From: CAXBNB01 sp965267535
GTDB taxonomy: Bacteria > Bacteroidota > Bacteroidia > Cytophagales > Cyclobacteriaceae
Direction: 5' to 3'
DNA: 64,000 nucleotides
NCBI GenBank assembly: GCA_965267535.1
Contig: OZ254082.1
Span: forward strand, 2,728,001-2,792,000
Of this stretch, positions 51,261 to 58,841 are shown piece by piece. Position 1 is the first letter of the stretch; each line of letters begins with the position of its first letter. Position numbers and translations under genes: made by a program. The notes under the pieces were generated by a model, which made no database searches, was not told the DNA's origin, and worked only from the letters and a program-made list of their open reading frames with translations.

Positions 51261-51476
51261 ATGAAAGTAACAGCGCTCATTGACGACAAACTTGTGGAAG
51301 AAGTAAGGCGAATATCGGGAGGTAAAAACATAACAGAAAGTCTGGTTATAGCCTTAAAGTTTTACATCAGCAACCAAAAAATCTATCAGGTGATGGATGA
51401 ACTAGACAAAGAGCCTCTGCAATTTAATGAGAATTATACAGCCTATAAAGCCCGTAAAATAAACAGAGACCTATGA
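51261..51476 (+). CDS. vapB: VapB-type antitoxin
   Basis: A 71-residue antitoxin. The N-terminal 40 residues (MKVTALIDDKLVEEVRRISG, then KNITESLVIALKFYI) form a ribbon-helix-helix DNA-binding fold of the VapB type. The C-terminal 30 residues, acidic and then basic (DELDKEPLQFNENYTAYKAR), would wrap the toxin. It is preceded by a double palindromic operator and overlaps vapC by four bases (ATGA), so translation is coupled. Confidence 0.92.
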   Translation: MKVTALIDDKLVEEVRRISGGKNITESLVIALKFYISNQKIYQVMDELDKEPLQFNENYTAYKARKINRDL

Positions 51477-51844
51477 TCCTGGTAGACACTTCCATCTGGA
51501 TTAGTTTTTTGAAGAAGGACGATCCAGACACAGTTGATATATTGAAAACATATATCAAGCGGCACGAAGTATATACGGTTAGTGCTGTTTTCGGGGAGTT
51601 GCTGCAAGGTGTAAAGAACCAACGCGAGAGAAACATCATTACTACTTTGTGGGAAAATCTACCCAAAGTGAATGAGGAGGAGTTGTTTATCAAAGCTAGC
51701 ACTCTGTCCAACAAGTATAAGCTTTTGGCAAAGGGTATCGGGCTAATTGATTGTTATTTGCTGGCGGCCTGCTCTGAGTACGATCTGGCTCTCTGGACAC
51801 TAGACAAAAAACTGATGAAAGCCTATGATGAACTGGCATCATAG
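51473..51844 (+). CDS. vapC: VapC-type PIN-domain toxin
   Basis: A ribonuclease toxin of the PIN family, 123 residues. The four acidic metal ligands are present: Asp5 (VDTSIWI), Glu42 (GELLQG), Asp93 (LIDCYLLA) and Asp111 (TLDKKL). RNA substrate is unknown; many VapC enzymes cut tRNA or rRNA. The ATG overlaps the vapB stop. The stop codon is inside a perfect 13-bp hairpin terminator. Confidence 0.95.
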   Translation: MILVDTSIWISFLKKDDPDTVDILKTYIKRHEVYTVSAVFGELLQGVKNQRERNIITTLWENLPKVNEEELFIKASTLSNKYKLLAKGIGLIDCYLLAACSEYDLALWTLDKKLMKAYDELAS

Positions 51845-51849
51845 GCTTT
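51818..51849 (+). terminator. Hairpin terminator overlapping the vapC stop
   Basis: AAAGCCTATGATG (51818-51830) pairs perfectly with CATCATAGGCTTT (51837-51849). The stem contains the last vapC codons and TAG. The T-tail is weak on the plus strand, so efficiency is uncertain. Confidence 0.65.
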
Positions 51850-51853
51850 ATTA

Positions 51854-52324
51854 TTAGTTATTTACAATATCAGCCAGATTAGCCGGACTGTAGTTTATCG
51901 ACTTCAGAGTCTTATTATCTTCCTTGCGAAACACCAGATACAAACCATCTACTTCCCTGATGTAGCTATCTGTGTTTTTATTTTCCTTATAGTGCTTTAC
52001 AGTAGCTTCTGCTTCATCCATCGTTTTACATGCTTTACTCATGTTAGAGCGTTGCACTTCGTCAAACAGGGTCTTAAATTTTTCTCCCAGACCAAATTCT
52101 AAAACAGCTCCCGCCAACACATACTGAATGTCACAGAGAGCATCAGCTACTTCTACTAAATCTTTGTCTTGTATAGCCTGCTCCAGTTCTTTGAGTTCTT
52201 CTGCTATCAACTCTACGCGCAGTTTACACCGTTTTTCGTCAGGTATAGTGGGTGTATCCAACACGGGGTGCTGAAAAGTTTTATGAAATTGAGCTACTTG
52301 GTTGAGCGGATCTATTTTGTCCAT
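51854..52324 (-). CDS. MazG-like nucleoside-triphosphate pyrophosphohydrolase
   Basis: A predicted house-cleaning enzyme that hydrolyses NTPs or dNTPs to monophosphates. 156 residues. The all-alpha MazG/PRA-PH core has metal-binding acidic motifs LIAEELKELEQAI (ExxE) and EVADALCDIQYVL (ExxD). The C-terminal half is a different, KEDNKTL-containing extension. It could alternatively be a phosphoribosyl-ATP pyrophosphohydrolase-like protein of the kind seen in phages. It is a single gene convergent with vapBC, ten bases apart. Confidence 0.85.
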   Translation of the reverse strand: MDKIDPLNQVAQFHKTFQHPVLDTPTIPDEKRCKLRVELIAEELKELEQAIQDKDLVEVADALCDIQYVLAGAVLEFGLGEKFKTLFDEVQRSNMSKACKTMDEAEATVKHYKENKNTDSYIREVDGLYLVFRKEDNKTLKSINYSPANLADIVNN

Positions 52325-52397
52325 CTATGTCGTTTTTTGTATTAAAAGAAAACAGGCTTCAAAACTAACCCAATATTTATGAATGTGCTTTTTCCCT

Positions 52398-52502
52398 TCA
52401 GGATTTGTTTTCTTTTCGAATGGCTTTTAACAGGAAATACACAAAGCCTCCTAACACCAAACCGACTATGACTATCATGCTAAAAATGGCAGCTCCACTC
52501 AT
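52398..52502 (-). CDS. MetS-like small subunit of an NSS transporter (34 residues)
   Basis: A one-helix membrane peptide: MSGAAIFSMIVIVGLVLGGF followed by VYFLLKAIRKENKS. The start ATG overlaps the transporter stop as ATGA, and the minus strand reads on without a gap, so it is translationally coupled. Small single-helix partners of this kind (MetS in Corynebacterium MetPS) accompany NSS-family transporters and are often missed by gene callers. The function is inferred from position, length and composition. Confidence 0.8.
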   Translation of the reverse strand: MSGAAIFSMIVIVGLVLGGFVYFLLKAIRKENKS

Positions 52503-53992
52503 TGTACTTTATTTACATATTTTTGATATAATACTCGGTTTAAAAACAAACCCAACACGAATACTGCACCCCATTGAGTTACTACAGATGCATTACTATA
52601 CACATCTGTCAGGTTCCACGTTCCATTTTCATCAAACCACGGGTACTCGCTATAGCCACGTGACAACCACCAGTAAATAAGCACAACCCCAAGCACGACA
52701 ATACTATATATACTATACTTAAAGAAAGCAGAGGATATTCGCATTTCTGCTCCCTGATCGATCAAATCAGTTTTGAACCGTGCTGGCCCATAGACCACTA
52801 CTGCAAAAGCAATACACATACCACTCACAACTAAGCCTACTCCCCAGACCCAATCCTGATTGGAGAAAAAATCAAGAGAGAGCGACGATGGGCTACCCAC
52901 TACAACAAAGCAAATCAAGACTATAGCAATAGCCCTACTTCGCGACATCCCTAATTTTATCACATGACTCATCATCAGTTCGATCATTGGCAGCAGAGAA
53001 CTAAATGCAGCCAAAAACAAGGCTAAAAAAAAGATTACGGATAAAAAGTTACCTCCCGGCACTGCACTAAAGAGCTTAGGAATAATAGTAAACGTCAGAG
53101 CCTGATTTCCTGATTGCAAATATTCTATAGCACCTGCTTCGGTAGCCGAAAGAGCAAAAACGGCCGGCAGAATAGCCACCCCTGCCAAAATAGATGCCGT
53201 ATTGTTACCAAAAGCACCTATGAAAGTATTCAACACAACATCATCATTATCTCTGGAATAGGAAGAAAGCGTCATCAGTAAGCCCCACCCTGCACCTGTA
53301 GACCATGCGGATTGCGACAAAGCTTCAATCCACACCTTGGGTTCATAAAATAGTGAGGGTTTAATTAAAAACATATATTCAAGGCCCTTCACTCCGTTCG
53401 CCATGCTCAGCGAAACGACACATACTATCAGCAACAGGACAAACAAAGAAGGAATTAATATTCTATTGGCTTTTTCCAGCCCATTGCTTATTCCTTTCGA
53501 AAGAATGAATACTCCCACTATCAATACCAATACGAACAGCATCCATGTGAGCATACTGCCATTGGAAATTTGCTCCCAATGCCGCAGCAAATAATCTGTC
53601 TGCTGAAGAGTATCAGAACTTACAGCTGAGGCAGGCAGTAGGTTTTGCAAAGAAAAACCCAGGTATCGAAGCGCCCACGCAGTAACAACAGCGTAGTAAA
53701 AAGCTATCCCCAGAGTACATGCGGTGATAAAAAAGCCCAGAAATGTATAACGCTTACCGGTAAGTGCTGCATACGAACCTATAACGCCCTGCCGGCATTT
53801 TTTTCCTATAGAAAATTCGGCCAGCAGTAATGGAATAGACCATACAAACAGAAAAAGTATCCATAAAAGGATAAATGTACCTCCGTACTGTCCAGCCAAA
53901 CGAGGAAAACGCCACAGATTACCTGCACCTATGGCCATTCCAAGCGAAGCTAGTACAATACCCCAGCGGTTGCTAAACTGATCTTTGCTCAA
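52499..53992 (-). CDS. Sodium-dependent NSS-family (SNF-type) transporter
   Basis: A sodium-coupled amino-acid or amine transporter of the LeuT fold, 497 residues and about 12 membrane segments. The signature is WGIVLASLGMAIGAGNLWRFPRLAGQYGG in the first segment (sodium and substrate site, unwound GAGN), followed by FSIGKKCRQGVIGSY, and TLSSYSRDNDDVV near the sixth to seventh segment. The substrate cannot be read. Its stop overlaps a MetS-like peptide gene by four bases. No other transport gene is adjacent. Confidence 0.94.
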   Translation of the reverse strand: MSKDQFSNRWGIVLASLGMAIGAGNLWRFPRLAGQYGGTFILLWILFLFVWSIPLLLAEFSIGKKCRQGVIGSYAALTGKRYTFLGFFITACTLGIAFYYAVVTAWALRYLGFSLQNLLPASAVSSDTLQQTDYLLRHWEQISNGSMLTWMLFVLVLIVGVFILSKGISNGLEKANRILIPSLFVLLLIVCVVSLSMANGVKGLEYMFLIKPSLFYEPKVWIEALSQSAWSTGAGWGLLMTLSSYSRDNDDVVLNTFIGAFGNNTASILAGVAILPAVFALSATEAGAIEYLQSGNQALTFTIIPKLFSAVPGGNFLSVIFFLALFLAAFSSLLPMIELMMSHVIKLGMSRSRAIAIVLICFVVVGSPSSLSLDFFSNQDWVWGVGLVVSGMCIAFAVVVYGPARFKTDLIDQGAEMRISSAFFKYSIYSIVVLGVVLIYWWLSRGYSEYPWFDENGTWNLTDVYSNASVVTQWGAVFVLGLFLNRVLYQKYVNKVQ

Positions 53993-54113
53993 TGTTGAAT
54001 AATTCGATTGGTAACAATCGATAATGATAAGAAAAATACCAGAGGGATAAAAGTGAGCCGACCGGATATATTAAAATGGTATAGTTTTTTGATAAAATCA
54101 GTAAGCTCTGCCG

Positions 54114-54695
54114 CTACATCTTTACCAGTTCCAGGTTCATACGTATGTCTACATTTTCACCCACAACAAGACTTCCCGAATCCAGGGTATCGTCCCATTT
54201 CAGATTAAAATCAAACCTGTTAACAGTAAAGCTGGCCTTGAAGCCACTAATCTGTTTGTTTCCTGTACTGATCGTACCACTGTGCACTGCGCGCATCGAT
54301 ACTTTTTTGGTTACATCACGAATGGTCAGGTCTCCGGTTACCAGATACTCCTTGTCTGCTATTTTCTTAAAAACTTCACTCTTGAATTTAATTTGAGGAA
54401 ATTTTGCAGCATTGAAAAAATCATCTTCTTTCAGGTGTTTGTCACGCGTCATGTTTTCAGTGTTGATACTGTTTACTTCTACCACAGCTTCTACCTGAGC
54501 GTTTTCAAACGAATCGCCATCGGTTGTAACTGTACCTGAAAATTTAGTAAACTCGCCAGTAACTGTAGACACCACTAAATGGGTAACGTCAAACTGAACG
54601 CTGGAGTGAACCGGATCTACCTTCCATTGGTTTTGAGCAATTAGAGGGAGATAAAAAGCTACCATAAGGCAGCACAATAACAATTTCTTTTTCAT
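54114..54695 (-). CDS. YceI-family periplasmic protein
   Basis: A periplasmic lipocalin-like protein that binds isoprenoid or other lipids in the family. 193 residues with signal peptide (1-20, ending LIAQ). The family blocks are KVDPVHSSVQFDVTHLVVSTVTGEFTKFSG, VEVNSINTENMTRDKHLKEDDFFNAAKFPQIKFKS and TGDLTIRDVTKKV. A single gene divergent from the NhaC-like antiporter. Confidence 0.93.
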   Translation of the reverse strand: MKKKLLLCCLMVAFYLPLIAQNQWKVDPVHSSVQFDVTHLVVSTVTGEFTKFSGTVTTDGDSFENAQVEAVVEVNSINTENMTRDKHLKEDDFFNAAKFPQIKFKSEVFKKIADKEYLVTGDLTIRDVTKKVSMRAVHSGTISTGNKQISGFKASFTVNRFDFNLKWDDTLDSGSLVVGENVDIRMNLELVKM

Positions 54696-54836
54696 GGCTG
54701 TATTGAGTTGATGTGCTTATAAGTTACTCATTTTTTAAAATAATAGCACTACAATTCGCCTCAATTCAAAATATATTTTTACCTCGCCAATAAAAATGTA
54801 ACTTTCAGGCTAAAAGAGTAAAATTCAACTTCTTCT

Positions 54837-56318
54837 ATGGACACTTACGGTTTTTGGTCACTCCTCCCCCCTCTTATAGCTATAGTTCTGGCGCTTCGTA
54901 CAAGGCAGGTATTCATATCGTTAACCGTAGGTATTTGGGTAGGTTGGCTAATTATCAACCACGGAAACATAGGACTTGGCAGTATGGATACACTGCAGGC
55001 ATTTGTTGACGTTTTTGCTGATGCCGGAAATACACGAACTATACTCTTCACCTTGATAATAGGAGCATTGATCGCTCTGATACAGCGATCCGGAGGAGTT
55101 GATGGTTTTATCCAATGGACAGGCAATAAACTAAAAAACCTGGATAACACGGAACACCTACCCGCAAACCGGCTAAAAATTCAAGCAATGACTGCCCTAA
55201 CAGGGGTCTTTATCTTTGTAGAATCCAACATTTCCATTCTTACAGCAGGCACGCTTTACCGCCCTATATTTGACAAGTTGAAAATACCCAGAGAAAAACT
55301 GGCTTATCTGATAGACTCCAGCTCTGCACCTTCATGTATTATATTTCCCTTCAACGCCTGGGGAGCATACATTATGGGGCTGTTGGTAATGCAGGATATA
55401 GAAAATCCCTTCGGTGTGTTGGTGCGTTCTATTGCGTTCAACTTCTACCCCTTTCTTGCATTAGCCATCGTTTTTTACCTTATCCTGAGTAAAAAAGACT
55501 TTGGACCGATGAAAAAAGCTATGGAAAGAGCCGACAAAGAAGGAAAACTACTTGCAGACGGTGCTACACCCATGGTCGCTGAGGATATTTCGATGCTCGA
55601 GACCAAAGAAAACACTCCCCTACGTGCCCGAAATATGCTACTGCCGATTGCAACAATGGTCGTTATGATGCCTATACTTTTGATCTATACCGGGTGGAAC
55701 GAAACTAATCCCTCTGTACCTGTTTTTAGTCGCGTCTTTGAAGCGATTGGTCATGGTTCAGGGTCTACAGCAGTATTTACAGCAGTCACGGTAGCGGTAC
55801 TTCTCGCAATTGTACTTTTTAGAACTCAAAAAATAATGGGCATCAAAGAAATGGCTGACCTTTCCCTAAAAGGCATGTCAGGTATGGTCCCATTAGCGAT
55901 ACTTATGGTACTAGCTTTTGCGATTGGTGCCCTATGCAAACAACTTGGTACCGGTATCTATGTAGCCGAAATCACCAAAGCATGGCTCACTCCGGCTCTC
56001 GTTCCCGCTATTGTATTTGTGGTAAGTTGTTTTATTGCTTTTTCTACGGGCACTTCATGGGGCACTTTTGCAATTATGATATCCATAGCCGTACCTATGG
56101 CACAATCCTTCGACATCAACTTGTATTTGGTCATAGGTGCAGCTCTCGGTGGTGGTGTTTTTGGCGATCACTGTTCCCCTATATCCGACACTACGGTTAT
56201 TTCTTCCATGGCTTCTGCCAGCGACCATATAGATCATGTCAAAACGCAGCTTCCTTATGCGCTGACCGGCGGCTGTATTGCTTTTCTTCTTTACTTATTG
56301 CTGGGAGTATTGGGATAA
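54837..56318 (+). CDS. NhaC-type Na+/H+ antiporter family protein
   Basis: An inner-membrane antiporter-like protein, 493 residues and about 11-12 hydrophobic segments. NhaC/YqkI-type features are VGWLIINHG, RSGGVDGFIQW, the helical FVESNISILTAGT block, SSSAPSCIIFPFNAWGAYI, and near the C-terminus STGTSWGTFAIMISIAVPMA with GGGVFGDHCSPISDTTVIS, the most conserved part. It exchanges sodium for protons or other substrates, which helps pH or salt control. A single gene with a shared terminator. Confidence 0.92.
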   Translation: MDTYGFWSLLPPLIAIVLALRTRQVFISLTVGIWVGWLIINHGNIGLGSMDTLQAFVDVFADAGNTRTILFTLIIGALIALIQRSGGVDGFIQWTGNKLKNLDNTEHLPANRLKIQAMTALTGVFIFVESNISILTAGTLYRPIFDKLKIPREKLAYLIDSSSAPSCIIFPFNAWGAYIMGLLVMQDIENPFGVLVRSIAFNFYPFLALAIVFYLILSKKDFGPMKKAMERADKEGKLLADGATPMVAEDISMLETKENTPLRARNMLLPIATMVVMMPILLIYTGWNETNPSVPVFSRVFEAIGHGSGSTAVFTAVTVAVLLAIVLFRTQKIMGIKEMADLSLKGMSGMVPLAILMVLAFAIGALCKQLGTGIYVAEITKAWLTPALVPAIVFVVSCFIAFSTGTSWGTFAIMISIAVPMAQSFDINLYLVIGAALGGGVFGDHCSPISDTTVISSMASASDHIDHVKTQLPYALTGGCIAFLLYLLLGVLG

Positions 56319-56322
56319 AAAG

Positions 56323-56350
56323 AAAAAGGTGAGCACAAGCCCACCTTTTT
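56323..56350. terminator. Bidirectional terminator between the antiporter and lipoprotein genes
   Basis: AAAAAGGTG pairs with CACCTTTTT and extends to a GGG/CCC-like centre. Both flanking genes converge and T-runs lie on both strands. Confidence 0.85.
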
Positions 56351-56385
56351 GATAATTAACAACCTAAATCTAAATACTCTCAGGA

Positions 56386-57525
56386 TTAGGATTCCCCTTC
56401 TATTTCTTTTACAAAACCTTCCACCTCATCGAGCACATCAGTCATGGCATCTTCGAACAATTCCTCCGACCCATCAGCGTATCGAATCAACAGGATGTAG
56501 TCTTCATCAAACGCATTTACTGACATCTGCTTTTGAAAAATCACCTCTCCTATTTTGCTATTTCCTTTGTATAGGAACAGGTCAACAAAGTCATTGATGT
56601 CTCCGCTTCCGGTTTCTTCTACGCGGTTAATGCCCGTTACATTCATCGTACCAGACAATTTGTACTCTCTGTATTTTACGTCACCTCTCAGCAGAGCTAC
56701 CTGCTCTTTCAAGCCGGATTCATATTTCACATACAAGTCAGTGCCCATAATCAATTGGGAATCTCTGGTAATGCTTGCACCAAAAGAAGAAGAGAGTTTA
56801 TCGGTATTTTTCAATATCACATGATAATCGAATGGCATAATAAACATAGATATATCAGCATCTTTAGGCTCTCCATCTGCCTGAAAAGAAACTGTATAAT
56901 CGAGTGAAACCAACAAAACATCATCGACTTTCAAATTCCCAATCATCAAAGTAGGGACATATTCCTGCTCCAACCCTGTATCCGTCTCTGCTTCAATCAC
57001 GGCATCCTCAAATGCCAGCAAGGTCAGTGTTGCATTGTTGGTTGTGGATCCGTTAGTAGGAAAATTGATCTCTATAAAATCTACTTTGGCTGTAGTTTTG
57101 ACAAAATCCTTTAATTGTCCATCCCAGTTATATACCCCAAGACTGGTTTCGAAAACAAACCGTTCATCTTTAGTGTCTTCTGCACTAAAAGAGACAGATC
57201 GACTTGGTACAAAAATCTGTTGAAAACGTTGTGCTTGTACTTTAAACCCACTGAACCGGTTTACCTCTGTATCTTTTATCCTTCCTCCAAACGGCTCTTC
57301 CAGTTCGGACATCAGATCGACAAGATCAGTGAGAGCGCTCATTCCATCAGCATCGAGCATTTCTACCAGATCATTGTGTGAGCGACCTGCCATCTCACTT
57401 ACAGCCTGGCGAGCATCATCTGCAGAAAGCGTTGTTTCTACAACTTCTTCATCATTTGTGCACGATGAAACGAAAACGACTGTCAATAAAAGGACAGCCA
57501 ATAATGGTGTGTGTAAATACTTCAT
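56386..57525 (-). CDS. Hypothetical lipoprotein
   Basis: A protein of about 379 residues from the ATG at 57525 (six codons into the longest frame). Lipobox Cys22 (VFVSSC). The N-terminal part is acidic and helical, and the rest is beta-rich (VFETSLGVYNWDGQLKDF, DDVLLVSLDYTVSFQADG, YREYKLSGTMNVTG), ending in an acidic tail EDAMTDVLDEVEGFVKEIEGES. No family is recognised. It may be a surface-exposed or periplasmic structural protein. A single gene convergent with the antiporter. Confidence 0.8.
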   Translation of the reverse strand: MKYLHTPLLAVLLLTVVFVSSCTNDEEVVETTLSADDARQAVSEMAGRSHNDLVEMLDADGMSALTDLVDLMSELEEPFGGRIKDTEVNRFSGFKVQAQRFQQIFVPSRSVSFSAEDTKDERFVFETSLGVYNWDGQLKDFVKTTAKVDFIEINFPTNGSTTNNATLTLLAFEDAVIEAETDTGLEQEYVPTLMIGNLKVDDVLLVSLDYTVSFQADGEPKDADISMFIMPFDYHVILKNTDKLSSSFGASITRDSQLIMGTDLYVKYESGLKEQVALLRGDVKYREYKLSGTMNVTGINRVEETGSGDINDFVDLFLYKGNSKIGEVIFQKQMSVNAFDEDYILLIRYADGSEELFEDAMTDVLDEVEGFVKEIEGES

Positions 57526-57734
57526 TGATAAAAAAACAATCAATTAATCATTTTTGGTTCTGACTCGTTGTTTGGGTAGGTTTCGTTGTGATGACAAAAT
57601 AAAAAACCATACCCCCCAAGAAATACAGCTTCTTAAGCAAACTAAAATTCATTGACTATCAACAAGGCAGTCCGCAAAATTATATTTATATTATTTTTTT
57701 ATGCAGGTGCTGCTTAGGCTTCACAAAGCTATAT

Positions 57735-57742
57735 TACTTTTG
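57735..57742 (+). promoter_or_regulatory. Probable -7 promoter element of bioB
   Basis: TACTTTTG matches TAnnTTTG exactly, 30 bases before the ATG. No convincing -33 element or BirA site was recognised. Confidence 0.35.
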
Positions 57743-57771
57743 CCATCATCTAAACAAGACCATTTCCTATC

Positions 57772-58767
57772 ATGCAAATAAGAAACGACTGGAGTAGAGA
57801 AGAAATTGCAAACATATACAACTCACCCGTACTGGAGTTAGTTTACCAGGCGGCAAGTGTACATCGTCAACACCACGACCCATCCGAAGTACAGGTTTGT
57901 ACCTTGCTATCGGTAAAAACAGGGGGCTGTCCTGAGGATTGTGCCTACTGCCCTCAAGCCGCACGCTATCATACCGATGTGAAAGTACACAAGCTCATGG
58001 AGGTAGACGAGGTATTGCAGGCTGCCAACAATGCCAGAGAAAGCGGAAGCACACGCTTTTGTATGGGCGCGGCATGGCGAGAAGTTCGCGACAACAAAGA
58101 CTTTGACAAAGTATTGGAAATGGTGAAAGGTGTAAACTCCATGGGCATGGAGGTATGCTGTACACTGGGAATGCTAACCGAAGACCAAGCCAACAAACTA
58201 AAGGATGCCGGTCTCTACGCATACAACCACAACCTGGACACAAGCGAAGAACACTACGATGAAATCATAAGCACGCGAACTTATGACGACAGGCTAGACA
58301 CGTTGGAAAATGTGAGAAAAGCAAAAATATCTGTTTGCTCAGGAGGCATTATCGGTATGGGCGAGCAGCACGAAGACAGAATAGGCATGCTTCACACGCT
58401 TTCCAATCTGCCCGAGCATCCCGAATCTGTGCCTGTAAATGCGCTGGTTCCTGTAGAAGGTACTCCCCTGGCAGAACAACCAAGAGTATCTATCTGGGAA
58501 ATGCTGCGCATGATAGCTACAGCTCGCATCATTATGCCCAAAGCAATGGTAAGACTTTCGGCTGGTCGTACAGAAATGAGTACAGAAGAACAGGCTCTTT
58601 GCTTTCTAGCCGGAGCTAACTCAATTTTTGCCGGTGAAAAACTATTGACTACCCCTAATCCTGAAGTGGACGCTGACAAGCAAATGTTCCAGACTCTCAA
58701 CCTGAAACCACGAAAGTCTTTCAAAGATCAGGAAGCTCCGGTAAAATTCGAGCAAATCCCTTCTTAA
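57772..58767 (+). CDS. bioB: Biotin synthase
   Basis: A radical SAM enzyme that inserts sulfur into dethiobiotin. The [4Fe-4S] motif CPEDCAYC is at Cys53, Cys57 and Cys60, preceded by CTLLSVKTGG. The second cluster ligands lie in FCMGAAWR and VCCTLGML, and CSGGIIGMGE is conserved. The 331 residues are full length, with a family C-terminus of RLSAGRTEM and FLAGANSIFAGEKLLTT. No other bio genes are next to it. The terminator overlaps the stop. Confidence 0.97.
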   Translation: MQIRNDWSREEIANIYNSPVLELVYQAASVHRQHHDPSEVQVCTLLSVKTGGCPEDCAYCPQAARYHTDVKVHKLMEVDEVLQAANNARESGSTRFCMGAAWREVRDNKDFDKVLEMVKGVNSMGMEVCCTLGMLTEDQANKLKDAGLYAYNHNLDTSEEHYDEIISTRTYDDRLDTLENVRKAKISVCSGGIIGMGEQHEDRIGMLHTLSNLPEHPESVPVNALVPVEGTPLAEQPRVSIWEMLRMIATARIIMPKAMVRLSAGRTEMSTEEQALCFLAGANSIFAGEKLLTTPNPEVDADKQMFQTLNLKPRKSFKDQEAPVKFEQIPS

Positions 58768-58782
58768 ACGAGGGATTTTTTC
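58754..58782 (+). terminator. Terminator at the end of bioB
   Basis: AATCCCT pairs with AGGGATT around the TAA stop and is followed by a T-run. The stop codon sits in the loop. Confidence 0.8.
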
Positions 58783-58795
58783 CATAGAGAAAAAA

Positions 58796-58841
58796 ATCTC
58801 ACAGGCTAAAATAAAATTTATGTATTTTTAGCCTGTGAGAT
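58796..58841 (+). promoter_or_regulatory. 16-bp inverted repeat enclosing the start of the T9SS surface-protein gene
   Basis: ATCTCACAGGCTAAAA (58796-58811) is the exact reverse complement of TTTTAGCCTGTGAGAT (58826-58841), with a 14-base centre. The GTG start codon of the downstream gene (58835-58837) is within the right arm, so an mRNA hairpin would hide the start. It could alternatively be a palindromic DNA operator or part of a tandem terminator. Confidence 0.6.
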
